This document shows positions 7,326 through 15,491 of a stretch of DNA of 64,000 bases, piece after piece. Position numbers and translations under genes: made by a program. The stretch is from Rudanella sp031411995. Lineage in GTDB: Bacteria > Bacteroidota > Bacteroidia > Cytophagales > Spirosomataceae. Where the stretch lies: assembly GCA_031411995.1 (NCBI GenBank), contig JANOCD010000025.1:1-64000 (forward strand), given 5' to 3'. Under the pieces are notes generated by a model that made no database searches, had not been told where the DNA came from, and saw nothing but the letters and a program-made list of their open reading frames with translations. The number at the start of each line of letters is the position of its first letter. Position 1 is the first letter of the stretch.

Positions 7326-10154
7326 ATGAAATCTATCCTCTTGTCTTTGTTGACGTGGCTGATTGCCAGCCCGTTGCACCTGAATCTGACCGAAGACCCT
7401 GGCAAACTCTACCTGCCCGACGACCTCGAAGCCACGCTTTGGGCCGAATCGCCGATGCTCTATAACCCAACCAACCTCGATGTGGATGCACGAGGGCGCA
7501 TTTGGGTGACAGAAGCCGTGGACTACCGCGACTTCAACAATAAACCCGATACGCATCTCCACCACCCTGAAGGTGAGCGGGTTATGATTCTGGAGGATAC
7601 CGATCACGACGGAAAAGCCGATAAGCAGACCGTTTTTGTGCAGGATAAAGAACTTGTTTCACCCCTCGGCATTGCTGTGATTGGCAACAAAGTGTATGTG
7701 TCGGCGGCTCCGAACCTGTTTGTTTATACTGATGAAAATGGCGACGATAAAGCAGACAAACGCGAGATTTTCCTGACGGGTTTTGGTGGAAAAGATCATG
7801 ACCACTCGCTGCACGCCCTGATTGCCGGCCCGGATGGCAAGTACTATTTTAATACGGGCAATGCCGGGCCGCACCACGTAACCGACAAAAGCGGCTGGGC
7901 ACTCCGGTCGGGGAGTTTATATGTGGGCGGCACGCCGTATAACAAACTGAACAAAGGCAATCAGGTGAGCGACGATGGCCGGGTGTGGGTGGGCGGCCTG
8001 GCCCTCCGCATCAATCCCGACGGTACGGGCCTGAAAGTGATGGGGCATAACTTCCGCAACAACTACGAAACCTGTTTAGATTCTTACGGGAATATGTGGC
8101 AGAACGACAACGACGATCAAGTGGTGGCTTGTCGCACAAGCTGGCTCATGGAAGGGGCCGACGCGGGGTATTTCAGCAAAGATGGCACCCGCTACTGGCA
8201 GGGTGACCAACGCCCCGGCCAAACCATTCCAACGGCGCACTGGCATCAGGACGATCCCGGCGTGATGCCCGTTGGCGACATCACCGGGGCGGGTTCGCCA
8301 ACGGGAACCGTGTTTTATGAAGGCGACGAACTTGGCCCGAATTACCGGGGAATGCTGCTGAGTGCCGAGGCTGGCCGCAACGTGATTTTTAGCTACAAAC
8401 CCCAGCCAAAGGGGGCCGGTTTTCAACTCGACCGAACAGATTTTATCAGCACGTTCCCCAAAGTAGATGAAAATTACAAATGGAACGATATTGGCGATGA
8501 TACACGCAAATGGTTCAGACCCAGCGATGTGGCCGTGGGGACAGACGGTTCGCTGTACATTGCCGATTGGTATGACCCGATTGTGGGTGGCCACGCCATG
8601 CACGACAAAAAAGGCTTCGGACGTATTTACCGGATTACGCCCAAAGGCAAAAAACTACTGACTCCGAGATTGGATTTAAGCACCACAAAAGGGCAGATTG
8701 AGGCACTGAGTAACCCCGCAACCAACGTCAGGATGCAGGGCTTTGCCGCGTTGCAGGCGCAGGGCGAAAAAGCGGTGAAGCCGGTGAAGAAACTATTGGA
8801 ATCGGCCAATCCGTTTGTGCGGGCGCGGGCCGTGTATTTGCTGGCCAATTTAGGGCCGAAAGGCATTGCAGAGGTGGAGAATGTGCTGGCCTTTGGCGAG
8901 GATCAGTTGCGGGTTGCGGCTTTCCGGGCGTTGAAAGGAACGTCGGATTTTCAGCCGAAATACTTAGCCGCTAACCCTTCGGTGGCCATTCGGCGGGAGG
9001 TGGCGATCTCGTTGCGCGATGTGCCGTTTGATCAATGCAAAGACGCGCTCCGAACGTTGGTTCGGGGTTATGATGGTATCGATCGGTATTACCTGACTGC
9101 CCTCGGCATTGCCGCCGACAAGAAACAGGAAGACCTATTCGCGCTCCTGAAACCCACGCTTCCTGCTGACCCATTGACGTGGGATCAGAAAACGGCCAAC
9201 CTGATTTGGGAACTTCATCCGTCGAGTGCCGTGGACTTGCTCGAACGTCGCGCACAGGCCCCCACGCTCACCGCCGATTCGCGGAAACAGGCCATCACGG
9301 CTTTGGGGTTTATCAAGAGTCCCGTGGCGGCCAAAGCAATGGTAAACCTCTCTAAATTTGCCGACACGACCGTAGCGAAACAGGCAACCTACTGGGTCAA
9401 TTTCCGGCGCGGCAACGACTGGGCAACGCTACTAAATTGGGATGAGTTGATGCCGCCGAAACTATCCGAAAATGAGCAGAAAATGTTGTCGCTTCGCCAA
9501 AAGCTGATGGATGAATATGTGTCGGAGGCTGACAAAACCAAAGTGGCTCTGGAAATGGCCCGCAACCCCGAAGGCGGGCGGGTTTTGGTGGGTCTGGCGG
9601 CTGATAAAAAACTGCCCGACACGCTCCGAAAGGCGGTGGGAGAGGTGATTTTCCAGAACCCCGATCAAAGCGTTCGGACAATGGCTGGTGATTATTTTGT
9701 CCGGCCCGGCGTGGAGAAAACTGTCTCGCTGAAGCAGATTGCGGGTCTAACGGGTAACGGTACGGCGGGTTTGGCCGTGTTCAAAACCAACTGCGCCACC
9801 TGCCACAAGCATGGCAGTCAAGGGGCCGAGATTGGCCCGGAGTTGACCAAGATTCACGAGAAATTTGATAAGAATGGTTTGTTAGATGCCATCATCAACC
9901 CCAGTGCGGGGCTGGCCTTTGGCTATGAACCGTGGTTGCTGACCACCAAAAAAGGACAAACGTACTACGGTTTCCTGATTTCGGACGGGGCTGAGGCTGT
10001 GGTGATGAAAGATGCCGCCGGACAAAAGCACACGATTCCAACCACCAGCATCACCTCCCGAAAACAATATACCACCAGCCTCATGCCCGACCCGGTGGCA
10101 ATGGGGTTGTCGGAACAACAATTGGCCGATTTAATAGCGTATTTGATGAAGTAA
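7326..10154 (+). CDS. PVC-type heme-binding CxxCH protein with propeller and HEAT repeats
   Basis: A 942-residue secreted protein with a signal peptide (KSILLSLLTWLIASPLHL). Residues 20-430 form the membrane-bound-dehydrogenase-like beta-propeller (LYLPDDLEATLWAESP, LDVDARGRIWVTEAVDYR, IADWYDPIVGGH), the middle about 450-720 is alpha-helical HEAT-like (NPFVRARAVYLLANLG, QLRVAAFRALKG), and the C-terminus is a cytochrome c domain with heme site C822-A-T-C825-H826. This layout is the Planctomycete/Verrucomicrobia-type family also common in Cytophagales, thought to oxidise sugars or alcohols in the periplasm; reaction unproven. It follows the sugar isomerase-like gene at one base and ends against a duplicated gene fragment. 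Confidence 0.92.
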   Translation: MKSILLSLLTWLIASPLHLNLTEDPGKLYLPDDLEATLWAESPMLYNPTNLDVDARGRIWVTEAVDYRDFNNKPDTHLHHPEGERVMILEDTDHDGKADKQTVFVQDKELVSPLGIAVIGNKVYVSAAPNLFVYTDENGDDKADKREIFLTGFGGKDHDHSLHALIAGPDGKYYFNTGNAGPHHVTDKSGWALRSGSLYVGGTPYNKLNKGNQVSDDGRVWVGGLALRINPDGTGLKVMGHNFRNNYETCLDSYGNMWQNDNDDQVVACRTSWLMEGADAGYFSKDGTRYWQGDQRPGQTIPTAHWHQDDPGVMPVGDITGAGSPTGTVFYEGDELGPNYRGMLLSAEAGRNVIFSYKPQPKGAGFQLDRTDFISTFPKVDENYKWNDIGDDTRKWFRPSDVAVGTDGSLYIADWYDPIVGGHAMHDKKGFGRIYRITPKGKKLLTPRLDLSTTKGQIEALSNPATNVRMQGFAALQAQGEKAVKPVKKLLESANPFVRARAVYLLANLGPKGIAEVENVLAFGEDQLRVAAFRALKGTSDFQPKYLAANPSVAIRREVAISLRDVPFDQCKDALRTLVRGYDGIDRYYLTALGIAADKKQEDLFALLKPTLPADPLTWDQKTANLIWELHPSSAVDLLERRAQAPTLTADSRKQAITALGFIKSPVAAKAMVNLSKFADTTVAKQATYWVNFRRGNDWATLLNWDELMPPKLSENEQKMLSLRQKLMDEYVSEADKTKVALEMARNPEGGRVLVGLAADKKLPDTLRKAVGEVIFQNPDQSVRTMAGDYFVRPGVEKTVSLKQIAGLTGNGTAGLAVFKTNCATCHKHGSQGAEIGPELTKIHEKFDKNGLLDAIINPSAGLAFGYEPWLLTTKKGQTYYGFLISDGAEAVVMKDAAGQKHTIPTTSITSRKQYTTSLMPDPVAMGLSEQQLADLIAYLMK

Positions 10155-10413
10155 CCTCACTTCATCCCCTCATTGAAAAACACGGTCAAGCCATCTTTTC
10201 CGGCTACAACAATGTCTAAACGGCCTGTTCCGCGCAGGTCGTGGAGGGCGAAATAGAGACCTGTTCCCTTGCCTACACCGGCCGGGCCGTAGGAAATGGT
10301 ATGCTTGGCGAACGACTTTCCGTCCCACGTAAAGTAGTATAAACCAACCTCATCGTAGCAGCCGGGGTCGCCATCGTTGTGGGCACGGAACCGCTTGCCC
10401 GTGATGAGGTCGG
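10155..10413 (-). pseudogene. Orphan 3' fragment of an FG-GAP repeat gene (duplicate of 12896-13154)
   Basis: This stretch aligns without gaps to the 3' end of the FG-GAP gene at 12898-14061 at a constant offset of 2741 bases. From 10163 to 10413 I count 9 differences in 251 bases, about 96% identity. Seven of them are silent in the reading frame; the other two fall in the next-to-last sense codon (Asn to Met), and the stop is TGA instead of TAG. Similarity ends abruptly at 10413/13154. The fragment has no start and no signal peptide and is not expected to make a protein. It abuts the heme protein gene's stop codon. Confidence 0.9.
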
Positions 10414-10451
10414 ACTACCTAAACAATTGCGGGTATTTTTTTCGTAAGTAG

Positions 10452-10482
10452 TTGCGTAATTCACTTTAAGTATTTATACTTG
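10452..10482 (+). promoter_or_regulatory. Candidate promoter of the metalloprotease gene
   Basis: TTG (10452-10454), 20 bases, then TATACTTG (10475-10482), one mismatch from the Bacteroidota TTG-N17-23-TAnnTTTG pattern. It lies about 45 bases before the ATG at 10528, in strongly AT-rich sequence. The rest of 10414-10527 shows no gene. Confidence 0.38.
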
Positions 10483-10527
10483 AAATCAATTATTGATATT
10501 CTTATTTTATCTTTAAAAAACACTATT

Positions 10528-12390
10528 ATGAAAGCGGTGATTAGTATTTTGGTGGTATGTCTGTTATTTTTGAGCAGAAGCAACGGTTTTGCACAAGAGA
10601 AATTCAAAGGTACTAAGTACTCGTTATCAGAGGAAGAGTCAAAGCTGGTAAGTAAAAAGTTAAAGAAGTATAAGCCCTTCGAAATAGATTTGAAGAGTTT
10701 AGAAACCCATATAAAGAAAGAAAAAGAAAGCAAAAAACAGCTTATTCAATTTGACCTGGAGGTGGAGGGCGAAACCTTCAACTTCACCCTCGTTGAAAAT
10801 GATGTCCTCACCAAGGATTTTGTGTTGTTTGAAAACGACAGAGCCGTTTCCTTACCAAAAGAAGCCGTTCATACCTATGCCGGATATGTAGCAAATCACC
10901 CTAAGTATGCTTTACGTCTTTATATTTCAGAAAAACGATTCTCGGGTATTTTCAGAACGGCCGATGGAGAATATACCCTACAGCCTATTTCTGACTATGG
11001 CGTGAAAGAACCTGCCCAGTCGTCTACCATCATTCGGCATATTTTGGCCCGGGTAGAGGATGAAATACCTTCAAATGAAAATATGGTCTGCGGTAATAAG
11101 GCTGTTTTTGGCACAGTTAAACCACCCAGATCAGCCAATGCACGGGTCGCTTTTTCTTCCTGTAAGTTTGTACGGTTAGCCATTGCCACTGACGACGAAT
11201 ATTACTCTGTTCAGAACTATAGTAGTGCTTCTGATGTAGCAGCAAAAATGCAGGAAATGGTTAACAATATGGAGTTTGTTCTCCTGAACAATAACCAAAA
11301 CACATATGGTATTGCCCCTGTTGGCCTTAGATTGCAGCTTGCTGCGCTTAAAGTTTATAACCAGAATGATCCCTTTAATGCACAAGGAACAGGTAATGCC
11401 GTTTTAGAAGAGTTTACAAATTTAGTAAATAATGGCACCGTTTTCCCGACCTGGATTACCAAAAATGTCTCACATTTACTCACTGGACGACCAATGGGTA
11501 ATACTGGTGGTGTTCAATTTGGGCAAGCAAATCCTGGCAGAGTTTGTAGCGATCCTGCTTATGCTACAAGCTGTAATACAATCAAAAACTTTGCGACTAG
11601 TGATATTATCTCCTATCAGAATGCATGGACGGTAATGTTACATGAAATAAGTCACGTACTGGGAGCTACCTCTGATTTAGGACTTACAGGATTCCCGGAT
11701 TATTGTACTGACGATTTAAGGTCTATCATGTGTCAAGGGTTGTCAAAAAAACTCTATTTCAATCAACTATCAATTGACGAACTGGATACCTACCTGAATG
11801 CCAACGGCTCTTGCTTGTACGATAATAATGCACTACCTGCCTATTCAAATAACTTTACCTTATTCCTAAACAACAACAAAATCAATAGTACCCCCGTATT
11901 TATCAATCAATACACAAAAACGCTATCCATCCCGAATGATCCAAACACCCCTCTAAACGCATCGTCATTTGTTCCAAGTGATGGGCGGGTGAACCGATTT
12001 AATACAAGCCTCTATAGCACTCAATTTATGATTGGTGCCGCCCCTAATTTTACAATGACAGTTTCAGCCTACAATCAATGTGGCTATTCTATTTGGGGCG
12101 TTCCGTTCGTTTACTCGTCGGCAGGGGCACGGGTTGCCGTCAATACTTATCCAATTCCGGCGGCTGATGCTGTAACGATAGAACAACTACCTGATGAAAA
12201 AAGCGGTGATGGTCAAAGTCCACAGGAAATTTTGCTGTACGACGAAAAAGGGAATTTACTCAAACGTGTTTTACCTTTTAACAAGCGTTATGAGACAATA
12301 CTGCTCAATGAGTTAAAAACGGGTACATATTATTTTCATATTGTTTACCCTGATGGCGTAATTGAAAAGAAGCGCATCCTCAAACGGTAA
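10528..12390 (+). CDS. Secreted reprolysin-like zinc metalloprotease with T9SS sorting domain
   Basis: A 620-residue exported protease. Signal peptide KAVISILVVCLLFLSRSNGFAQ; a long propeptide-like region to about 200; then an M12B/reprolysin-like catalytic domain with the zinc motif H372-E-I-S-H-V-L-G followed by ATSDLG, the extended HExxHxxGxxxD of metzincins. The last about 80 residues (AVNTYPIPAADAVTIEQL ... TGTYYFHIVYPDGVIEKKRILKR) form a type A C-terminal sorting domain for type IX secretion, so the enzyme should be exported across the outer membrane and surface-bound or released. Base use is clearly AT-richer than the neighbours, and the gene lies between duplicated FG-GAP ends, so recent acquisition is likely. 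The upstream in-frame TTG at 10480 would precede the signal peptide. Confidence 0.92.
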   Translation: MKAVISILVVCLLFLSRSNGFAQEKFKGTKYSLSEEESKLVSKKLKKYKPFEIDLKSLETHIKKEKESKKQLIQFDLEVEGETFNFTLVENDVLTKDFVLFENDRAVSLPKEAVHTYAGYVANHPKYALRLYISEKRFSGIFRTADGEYTLQPISDYGVKEPAQSSTIIRHILARVEDEIPSNENMVCGNKAVFGTVKPPRSANARVAFSSCKFVRLAIATDDEYYSVQNYSSASDVAAKMQEMVNNMEFVLLNNNQNTYGIAPVGLRLQLAALKVYNQNDPFNAQGTGNAVLEEFTNLVNNGTVFPTWITKNVSHLLTGRPMGNTGGVQFGQANPGRVCSDPAYATSCNTIKNFATSDIISYQNAWTVMLHEISHVLGATSDLGLTGFPDYCTDDLRSIMCQGLSKKLYFNQLSIDELDTYLNANGSCLYDNNALPAYSNNFTLFLNNNKINSTPVFINQYTKTLSIPNDPNTPLNASSFVPSDGRVNRFNTSLYSTQFMIGAAPNFTMTVSAYNQCGYSIWGVPFVYSSAGARVAVNTYPIPAADAVTIEQLPDEKSGDGQSPQEILLYDEKGNLLKRVLPFNKRYETILLNELKTGTYYFHIVYPDGVIEKKRILKR

Positions 12391-12394
12391 CGAT

Positions 12395-12883
12395 ATGAAA
12401 ACGCACATTGCCATTATATGGTTTATAGCTATCGTTTATCTGTCTGGTTGTCAGAAACCGACAGAGGAGCTACAGGAAGCGCCGAGCATTTGGCCAAAGC
12501 AACTGATTTTTGAAAATGTTCAACGCTGTTGCCCCCAGGATACCTGTAAAGACTTGATTCGGTCTGCCTATTCTCTTAAGAATATAACAGCTAAACTTAT
12601 AAATTACGGAAGTACTAAAGTGATATATGCCGACGTAAAAACAGATACTTTATGGACATTTCAATTCCCGGAAAAGGACCTGCCTTTGTGGAAATACCAT
12701 GCCGGAGATCTTCAAATCTGTAATATGCCCGATGAGTTGAAATACGCTAAAAAAGATTTTAACGTGAAATTTGACTGTATCATACTATACGTGCCACCAC
12801 CAAGGCTAGGTTTAAGCATACCGTCATGGCCGGGCTATCCCGTTGAATTGACCAGAATTGAGATTTTGAAAGATAAAGAGTAG
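12395..12883 (+). CDS. Lipoprotein of unknown function, second gene of the inserted cassette
   Basis: A 162-residue lipoprotein (signal KTHIAIIWFIAIVYLSGC, lipid Cys about 18). The mature part has a Cys pair in RCCPQDTC and a Pro-rich end (YVPPPRLGLSIPSWPGYP). I recognise no family. The start lies 5 bases after the protease stop, so the two are cotranscribed and share the AT-rich base use; it might be a partner or inhibitor of the protease, but nothing in the sequence shows that. It ends 15 bases before the FG-GAP stop codon on the other strand. Confidence 0.72.
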   Translation: MKTHIAIIWFIAIVYLSGCQKPTEELQEAPSIWPKQLIFENVQRCCPQDTCKDLIRSAYSLKNITAKLINYGSTKVIYADVKTDTLWTFQFPEKDLPLWKYHAGDLQICNMPDELKYAKKDFNVKFDCIILYVPPPRLGLSIPSWPGYPVELTRIEILKDKE

Positions 12884-12895
12884 CAATACCCTATT

Positions 12896-13154
12896 CTCTA
12901 CTTATTCCCCTCATTGAAAAACACGGTCAACCCGTCTTTTCCAGCTACAACAATGTCTAAACGGCCTGTTCCGCGCAAGTCGTGGAGGGCAAAATAGAGA
13001 CCTGTTCCCTTGCCTACACCGGCCGGGCCGTAGGAAATGGTATGCTTGGCGAACGACTTTCCGTCCCACGTAAAGTAGTATAAACCAACCTCATCGTAGC
13101 AGCCGGGGTCGCCATCGTTGTGGGCGCGGAACCGCTTGCCTGTGATGAGGTCGG
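12896..13154. repeat. Direct repeat, right copy (3' end of the intact FG-GAP gene)
   Basis: Matches 10155-10413 in the same orientation with a constant offset of 2741 bases. The two copies flank the AT-rich protease/lipoprotein cassette. Recombination between them would excise the cassette and leave one intact FG-GAP gene convergent with the heme protein gene. Confidence 0.9.
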
Positions 13155-14061
13155 GGCGTTTATCGCCGTCAATATCAGCCCATTCCATGCTGTGGTATTG
13201 GGAGTTTTTCTCGTCGATGATGTGCTTGACCCAGGTACGTTTCCCGTCACTGCCTTTTTTCTGTTCGTACCAGTGCAGACCGTAGCCGTGGCCTTGTCCC
13301 ACAATCAGGTCAGCAAGTTTGTCGGCGTTCAGGTCGGTTACAATAATGGGAATACTGGCTGTGCCGAGGTCAAATTCTTCATGAAGTTCCCATTTTTCGT
13401 TACCCATATTCTCTACCCAGCCTTTAGGGATAATGAAATCACCTTTTCCGTCGCCATTAATGTCACCGAAACCGATGCCATGACCCTGAGTTGGAGCAAC
13501 GGGAATCTGCCGGAATGTATTGGGCTTGTCGAGTTTGAAATACTTCAGGGGCTTGTTTGGATTGTTGGGTACAATCTCGACTTTACCATCGCCGTCAATG
13601 TCCCAGGCGCGGGTGGTTTCCACGTTGCCAACTTCCGCAATGTCGTGAATAGGCCACGTTTTTCCCGTGGGGCCGGTATTTTCCAACCAGCGAAGCATCC
13701 CGCCAAACCAGCCGCCCGTCACCACATCTTCGTCGCCATCGCCATCCACGTCCAACGGGATAGTCGAAAAGTCATCGTAATATTCATCGAAGCGTTTTTG
13801 GTCGCCAATGAGTTTGCGTTTGCGGAACGAGTTTTTTCGGTCTTCGGCATTGTCGTACCAGAAATCGCCGGACACCAGATCGGGTTTCCCGTCCTTGTTC
13901 ACATCCACAATCCCGACCGACTCGAAGCTCTCGGCAGCCACAAAATGCTGGGCAAACTTCACATCGCGGGGCGCGAATGAGGGGTTTATTTTGGTGGTGG
14001 AAGCGGTCAGGAGCGACAGGCTAACCACACAGAGGGCAGAGATTGGACGGGCGGTTTTCAT
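12898..14061 (-). CDS. FG-GAP/VCBS repeat protein
   Basis: A 387-residue exported protein with a signal peptide (KTARPISALCVVSLSLLTAS). It carries repeated Asp-rich calcium-binding blades of the FG-GAP/VCBS type: DVNKDGKPDLVSGDFWY, DVDGDGDEDVVTGGWF, DIDGDGKVEIVPNN, DINGDGKGDFIIPKGW, DLNADKLADLIVGQG and DIDGDKRPDLITGKRF, giving a seven-bladed propeller like integrin alpha domains. Such proteins sit beside Gfo/Idh/MocA and PVC heme proteins in Cytophagales and Planctomycetes and are thought to bind carbohydrate or partners outside the cell. It is downstream of the Gfo/Idh/MocA gene at 17 bases. Its last 84 codons are duplicated at 10155-10413. Confidence 0.88.
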   Translation of the reverse strand: MKTARPISALCVVSLSLLTASTTKINPSFAPRDVKFAQHFVAAESFESVGIVDVNKDGKPDLVSGDFWYDNAEDRKNSFRKRKLIGDQKRFDEYYDDFSTIPLDVDGDGDEDVVTGGWFGGMLRWLENTGPTGKTWPIHDIAEVGNVETTRAWDIDGDGKVEIVPNNPNKPLKYFKLDKPNTFRQIPVAPTQGHGIGFGDINGDGKGDFIIPKGWVENMGNEKWELHEEFDLGTASIPIIVTDLNADKLADLIVGQGHGYGLHWYEQKKGSDGKRTWVKHIIDEKNSQYHSMEWADIDGDKRPDLITGKRFRAHNDGDPGCYDEVGLYYFTWDGKSFAKHTISYGPAGVGKGTGLYFALHDLRGTGRLDIVVAGKDGLTVFFNEGNK

Positions 14062-14078
14062 AAGGAGGGGTTGTTAAA

Positions 14079-15437
14079 TCACGCTACGTCCAACGCAAAA
14101 ATAGGCTTCCTTGTTTTCCATTTTCCCCGCGTGAAATCAGGAATCTGAACCGCAGCCGACCCCTTTTTGATCGACTCTTCGGACAACGGGCTGATGGCCG
14201 ACCAGGCAGCCGCGTCATACACGTCGATAGACGGGGCCGAGCGGGTTCGGATGGCATCCAGAAAGTCTTTCATCACAAAATGATCCATCCCCCCGTGTCC
14301 GGCACCCTCGGCGATTTTGCCCTCTTTTTTCCAGTAGGCGTGGTCGTATTGCTGCATATACGGCTCGTCGGATTCCCAACTGTGGGCTTTCTTGCTGGTT
14401 CCTTCAATATAAATCTGGTTGCCATCGTCCATCCACAGACCCTGCGTGCCCTGCACCCGGAAACCGAGCGAGTAGGGGCGGGGAGAGTTGGTGTCGTGCG
14501 TAATCAGGATGGTTTCGCCGTTGGCGCATTTAATCATTGTCTGCACCACATCGCCGAGTTTGAATTTCACTTTGGCGTTTGGATGGTCGGCACCGCCCTT
14601 GTCCACAATATATTTGTGAAGGCTGCGCGAAGGCGATGCCATTGAAGTTAGGTATAGAAACTGATTGCCCCGGTTTATGTTAATCATCTCAGCAACAGGG
14701 CCAAGGCCGTGCGTGGGGTATAAATCGCCGTTGCGATCTACCGAGTGCTGGGTGCGCCAACGGGCTTCGGAGTAGCCTTTGTCGCCAAACTCAACGCCCC
14801 CACCATACACATCTTTACCGCTGTTGAATTTTACTTCCCGCAAATCGTGCTGGTAGCCGCATTGGAGGTGGTTTATCTCGCCAAAAACGTTCTGCCGAAC
14901 CATATTCAGAATGGCCATCACATCGCGCCGGTAGCAAACGTTTTCGAGAATCATACAGTGCGAACCCGTTTTCTCAAACGTATTCACCAAATCCCACGAC
15001 TCCTGTAAGGTCACAGTGGCAGATACTTCCAGCCCGGCATATTTGCCGCCCTTCATGGTGGCCACTGCCATCGGCACGTGCCACTCCCAGGGCGAGGCAA
15101 TAATGACTCCGTCGATGTCGTCGCGCTTCACCATGTTCTCATAGTCGCGTTCGGTTTTGCCGTAAGTGGCGGCTTCTTTTTGGCCATTTTTGGTCAGAAT
15201 CTGCTGACTTTTAGCGAGCGCATCGGGGTCAGTGTCGCAGATAGCCGTGATAACCACATTGGGGAAATTGAGCGCGTTGCGGAGGTGATTTCGGCCTCGC
15301 TGCCCCACGCCAATGAAGCCTAAGCGCACGGGTTTATCGTCGGTGCGGGCGAGAATAGACTGAGGCAACATAGCTCCCAAGGTGGCTACGGCAGTGGTTT
15401 TCAAAAAAGTACGTCGGGGCGTAGGTTGGTGAATCAT
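14079..15437 (-). CDS. Gfo/Idh/MocA family oxidoreductase
   Basis: A 452-residue NAD(P)-dependent oxidoreductase. The N-terminus has a twin-arginine-like signal (PRRTFLKTTAVATLGAMLP), so the enzyme probably acts in the periplasm. The Rossmann fold is VRLGFIGVGQRGRNHLRNAL with GxGxxG; the family's substrate-side motif follows in ASPWEWHVPMAVATMKGGKYAGLEV, where EKP of the cytosolic enzymes is replaced. The C-terminal half is the usual alpha/beta substrate domain (GLGPVAEMINI, GGMDHFVMKDFLDAIR). Related secreted members act on sugars or glycosides. It lies in a minus-strand series with the aminotransferase-fold gene (54-base gap) and the FG-GAP gene. Substrate unknown. Confidence 0.92.
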   Translation of the reverse strand: MIHQPTPRRTFLKTTAVATLGAMLPQSILARTDDKPVRLGFIGVGQRGRNHLRNALNFPNVVITAICDTDPDALAKSQQILTKNGQKEAATYGKTERDYENMVKRDDIDGVIIASPWEWHVPMAVATMKGGKYAGLEVSATVTLQESWDLVNTFEKTGSHCMILENVCYRRDVMAILNMVRQNVFGEINHLQCGYQHDLREVKFNSGKDVYGGGVEFGDKGYSEARWRTQHSVDRNGDLYPTHGLGPVAEMININRGNQFLYLTSMASPSRSLHKYIVDKGGADHPNAKVKFKLGDVVQTMIKCANGETILITHDTNSPRPYSLGFRVQGTQGLWMDDGNQIYIEGTSKKAHSWESDEPYMQQYDHAYWKKEGKIAEGAGHGGMDHFVMKDFLDAIRTRSAPSIDVYDAAAWSAISPLSEESIKKGSAAVQIPDFTRGKWKTRKPIFALDVA

Positions 15438-15491
15438 GGTAACAAGTCGAAGGTCAAAAATCTATTATCCAAAGTCCAATAACCAGCGTCC

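Noticed and set aside
10273..10464. 63-codon frame in the duplicated FG-GAP fragment
   Set aside because: It is in a different frame from the FG-GAP gene and matches a shadow frame at 13014-13304, so it reflects the DNA duplication and not a gene.
10414..12895. Insertion sequence or transposon
   Set aside because: No transposase or integrase and no terminal inverted repeats; the boundaries are long direct copies of a host gene end.
13120..13980. Long open frame (286 codons) on the plus strand opposite the FG-GAP gene
   Set aside because: It is the antisense of the Asp/Gly-rich repeat gene; its product has no signal or family features and the minus-strand frame shows clear FG-GAP motifs.
14062..14078. 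AAGGAGGGG as a Shine-Dalgarno site for the FG-GAP gene
   Set aside because: The purine run is on the plus strand while the gene is on the minus strand, so it cannot pair with 16S rRNA in that mRNA.
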